NCBI RefSeq assembly: GCF_011305535.1
Contig: NZ_CP049905.1
Span: 3,035,001 to 3,099,000 of the forward strand
DNA: 64,000 nt
From: Diaphorobacter sp. HDW4B
Lineage (GTDB): Bacteria; Pseudomonadota; Gammaproteobacteria; Burkholderiales; Burkholderiaceae_C
Reading direction: 5' to 3'
The translations under genes and the position numbers were made by a program. The notes below the pieces were generated by a model that saw nothing but the letters and a program-made list of their open reading frames with translations, was not told the origin of the DNA and searched no databases. Shown here piece by piece: positions 61,765 to 64,000 of the stretch. Positions within the stretch are counted from its first letter, which is position 1. Each line of letters begins with the position of its first letter.

Positions 61765-63834
61765 TCAGGCGCTGGGCGGCGTGGCGGCTTGGGCCTTGCG
61801 TGCGAATTCGTCGCGCAGTGCGCGCAGCTTGGCGCGCGGATCTTCGCGCGCGGTGGAGGCATCGAGGCCCATCTCGGCGATGAAGCGGCTGGGCATGGTG
61901 GTCACCATATCGCGGCCCTTCTTGCGGCGTTTGGTCCAGCTCACGGCCAGCGTGCGCTGCGCACGCGTGATGCCCACATACATCAAACGCCGCTCTTCCT
62001 GCAGGCGCAGCGCGGTCTCTTCGCTGACCTTCTGCTGTTTGCCATTTTCGTCGTCGAGCTTGAACGGCAGCATGCCTTCGGTGACGCCCGCAAGCACCAC
62101 GTGCGGCCATTCCAGGCCCTTGGATGCGTGCAGGGTGGAGAGCACGACCATGTCCTGCTCCTGTTCGCGCTCGCTGATGGTGGACAGCAGCGCAATGTTC
62201 TTGGCCACTTCGAGCAGGCTCTTGGTTTCGGTCTGCATCGTCGTGCCAGCGGCGTCTTCGATCTTGCCGCCCGCGCGCTGCACCATCCAGTCGCAGAATT
62301 CGAGCACGTTGCTCCAGCGCGCGGCGGCGATGGTCTCGCTGTCTTCGCTGTCGTAGAGATGCTGCTCGTAGCCGATCTCTTTCAGCCAGTCCATCATGAA
62401 GGCGCGCGATGCGTCCACGCCCAGCGTGTGGCGCGCACGGTATTCCAGATCGTTGATGTAGCGACCGAACTCGACCACACTTTCATGCGCCTTGCGCGGC
62501 AGCACGGCTTCGAGCATGTGGTTGAACAGCGAGCCGAACATGCTGAGCTTGTGCTGCGCCGAAAACTCGCCGAGCTTGCCAAGCGTCGTGTGGCCGATAC
62601 CGCGTTTGGGCGTGGTGATGGCGCGCAGGAATGCGGGGTCGTCGTCGTTGTTGATCCACAGGCGAAACCAGGCGCACAGGTCCTTGATTTCCGCGCGATC
62701 GAAGAAGCTCGTGCCGCCCGAGACCTTGTACGGAATGCTCGCCTTGCGCAGCGCTTTCTCGATGGGCTTGGCCTGGTGGTTGGCGCGGTAGAGCACCGCG
62801 AAATCCTTCCACGCGGGTTGCGGGTTGTGCGATGCGCGCAGGCCCTGGATGCGCGCGACGATGCGTTCCGCCTCGTGCTCTTCGGTGTCGCAATCGACGA
62901 TGCGTACCGGCTCGCCTTCGCCCAGTTCCGAGAACAGCGTTTTCGGGAACAGCTTGGGGTTGGGCTGGATCACGTTGTTGGCCGCGCGCAGGATGGACGA
63001 GGTCGAACGGTAGTTCTGCTCCAGCTTGATGAGCTTGAGGTTCGGGTAGTCGATCGGCAGCTTCTTCAGATTGTCCAGCGTCGCGCCGCGCCAGCCGTAG
63101 ATGGACTGGTCGTCGTCGCCCACGGCGGTGAAATGCGCGCGCTCGCCCACCAGCATTTTCAGCAACTCATATTGAGTGGCGTTGGTGTCCTGGTATTCAT
63201 CGACCAGCACGTGACCGAGCAGGCGTTGCCATTTCTCGCGCACTTCGGGATGGTTTTTCAGCAGCCGCATCGGCATGCCGATCAGGTCGTCGAAATCGAC
63301 GCTCTGGTAGGCCGACAGACGTTCTTCGTAGCGCTGCATGATCAGCGCGATGCTGCGGTCGTTGTCGTCCTGCGCCATGGCGAGCGCCTTGCGGGCATCC
63401 CAGCCATTGTTCTTCCAGCCGCTGATGGTCCACTGCCATTGGCGCGCGGTGGCCGCATCGGTGGTGCCGCCAGCGCAGTCTTTCAGGATGCCGGTCACGT
63501 CGTCCTGATCGAGGATGCTGAACTGCGGCTTCAGGCCGAGCGCGTGGCCGTCCTCGCGCACCATGCGCACGCCCAGCGCGTGAAAGGTGCAGACCAGTAC
63601 GTCTTTGGCCTGTCTGCCGATCAGGCCGGTGGCACGCTCGCGCATTTCGGCGGCGGCCTTGTTCGTGAAGGTGATGGCAGCGATGCGCTTGGGCGCCAGC
63701 CCGTTTTCGATCAGCTTCGCGATCTTGTGCGTGATCACCCGTGTCTTGCCCGAGCCCGCACCGGCAAGCACGAGGCAGGGGCCTTCTGTGTAATGGACGG
63801 CTTGGAGCTGAGCCAGATTGAGTCCAGCGGACAT
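61765..63834 (-). CDS. Rep/UvrD-family ATP-dependent DNA helicase
   Basis: 689 aa, superfamily 1A. Motif I GAGSGKT (25-31), Ia ITFTNKAAAEM, II VDEYQDTN, III GDDDQSIYGWRGA, IV LEQNYRST, V TLHASKGLEWPHV and VI EERRLMYVGITRAQ are all present. Length and layout fit Rep (3'-5' helicase that helps restart stalled forks) better than UvrD, as the C-terminal part is short. The rep assignment is by resemblance. Confidence 0.93.
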   Translation of the reverse strand: MSAGLNLAQLQAVHYTEGPCLVLAGAGSGKTRVITHKIAKLIENGLAPKRIAAITFTNKAAAEMRERATGLIGRQAKDVLVCTFHALGVRMVREDGHALGLKPQFSILDQDDVTGILKDCAGGTTDAATARQWQWTISGWKNNGWDARKALAMAQDDNDRSIALIMQRYEERLSAYQSVDFDDLIGMPMRLLKNHPEVREKWQRLLGHVLVDEYQDTNATQYELLKMLVGERAHFTAVGDDDQSIYGWRGATLDNLKKLPIDYPNLKLIKLEQNYRSTSSILRAANNVIQPNPKLFPKTLFSELGEGEPVRIVDCDTEEHEAERIVARIQGLRASHNPQPAWKDFAVLYRANHQAKPIEKALRKASIPYKVSGGTSFFDRAEIKDLCAWFRLWINNDDDPAFLRAITTPKRGIGHTTLGKLGEFSAQHKLSMFGSLFNHMLEAVLPRKAHESVVEFGRYINDLEYRARHTLGVDASRAFMMDWLKEIGYEQHLYDSEDSETIAAARWSNVLEFCDWMVQRAGGKIEDAAGTTMQTETKSLLEVAKNIALLSTISEREQEQDMVVLSTLHASKGLEWPHVVLAGVTEGMLPFKLDDENGKQQKVSEETALRLQEERRLMYVGITRAQRTLAVSWTKRRKKGRDMVTTMPSRFIAEMGLDASTAREDPRAKLRALRDEFARKAQAATPPSA

Positions 63835-64000
63835 GGTGAGGGCGATGCGTGGGGGAGCGGAGAAGAAATGCCGGGGACGGGGCAGATGGCGTCGTCTGCG
63901 GCTGCGGGTTCGAAGCGTTGAATCATAGCGATCAGCGCATGTCCCTGCTGCTCCTCAAAGTGGTAGTCATTCTCAATTGCAAAGGTCTAGACCATTTAAG
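63835..64000. other. Upstream region of the helicase gene
   Basis: 165 bp to the end of the window. It should carry the helicase promoter. A stretch TAGTCATTCTCAATTGC near 63964-63980 resembles half of a Fur box, but the match is partial and the gene it might control would lie outside the window. Confidence 0.4.

Noticed and set aside
63960-63982. Fur box at the right edge
   Set aside because: Only a half-site resembles the consensus and the possible target gene is outside the window.

Overview
The window is a 64 kb piece of a betaproteobacterial chromosome, most likely Burkholderiales, family Comamonadaceae (Comamonas/Delftia/Acidovorax-like). This rests on gene order (rRNA operon, tRNA-Tyr-Gly-Thr, tuf, tRNA-Trp, secE-nusG-rplKAJL-rpoBC; then rsmB, DUF4390, NtrY-type kinase, NtrX-type regulator), on a PhaM-type PHA granule protein, on a protein with an XrtH-type sorting signal, and on an aerobic aryl-CoA catabolic cluster of the kind known from beta-proteobacteria. 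No species can be named from the sequence alone.

Layout. 1-1650: 3' part of 23S rRNA, 5S rRNA and terminator. 1804-2391: a lone pseudopilin gene. 2666-16776: the translation/transcription block, with four tRNAs, tuf, secE, nusG, four ribosomal protein genes and rpoBC, ending in a strong terminator. 16871-22586: a LemA-like gene, then an overlapping rsmB / DUF4390 / histidine kinase / response regulator operon. 22670-22745: tRNA-Phe.

22746-33349: a genomic island in the 3' end of tRNA-Phe. The tRNA 3' end occurs three times in direct orientation (22701, 25635, 33295), so the island is two units in tandem. Unit 1 (about 2.9 kb) has no integrase and carries a damaged xre gene plus a repeat-containing surface protein with an internal exosortase-type sorting signal. 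Unit 2 (about 7.7 kb) carries a related damaged xre gene, an intact xre regulator, a three-gene membrane operon, several small unknown genes including two below 60 codons, a very GC-rich block with inverted heptamers followed by an AT-rich block, a DUF3631-type ATPase and a tyrosine integrase. This is the least explained part of the window.

33467-51119: mixed chromosomal genes. They include an ECF41-like sigma factor with a SnoaL-like tail and its probable target, an AhpD-like gene with a matching promoter; H-NS-like and histone-tailed HU-like DNA-binding proteins; PhaM; a FIST sensor; a fused lysophospholipid transporter/acyltransferase; a diguanylate cyclase; tgt; a universal stress protein; and several hypotheticals.

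51336-59808: a MarR repressor divergent from an operon for CoA-dependent aromatic degradation: a monooxygenase/reductase fusion, SDR, enoyl-CoA hydratase, acyl-CoA dehydrogenase, aryl-CoA ligase, hotdog thioesterase and RidA-like protein. It fits best the 2-aminobenzoyl-CoA (anthranilate) pathway. 60028-63834: an outer-membrane phospholipase A, a small lipoprotein and a Rep-type helicase, all on the minus strand.
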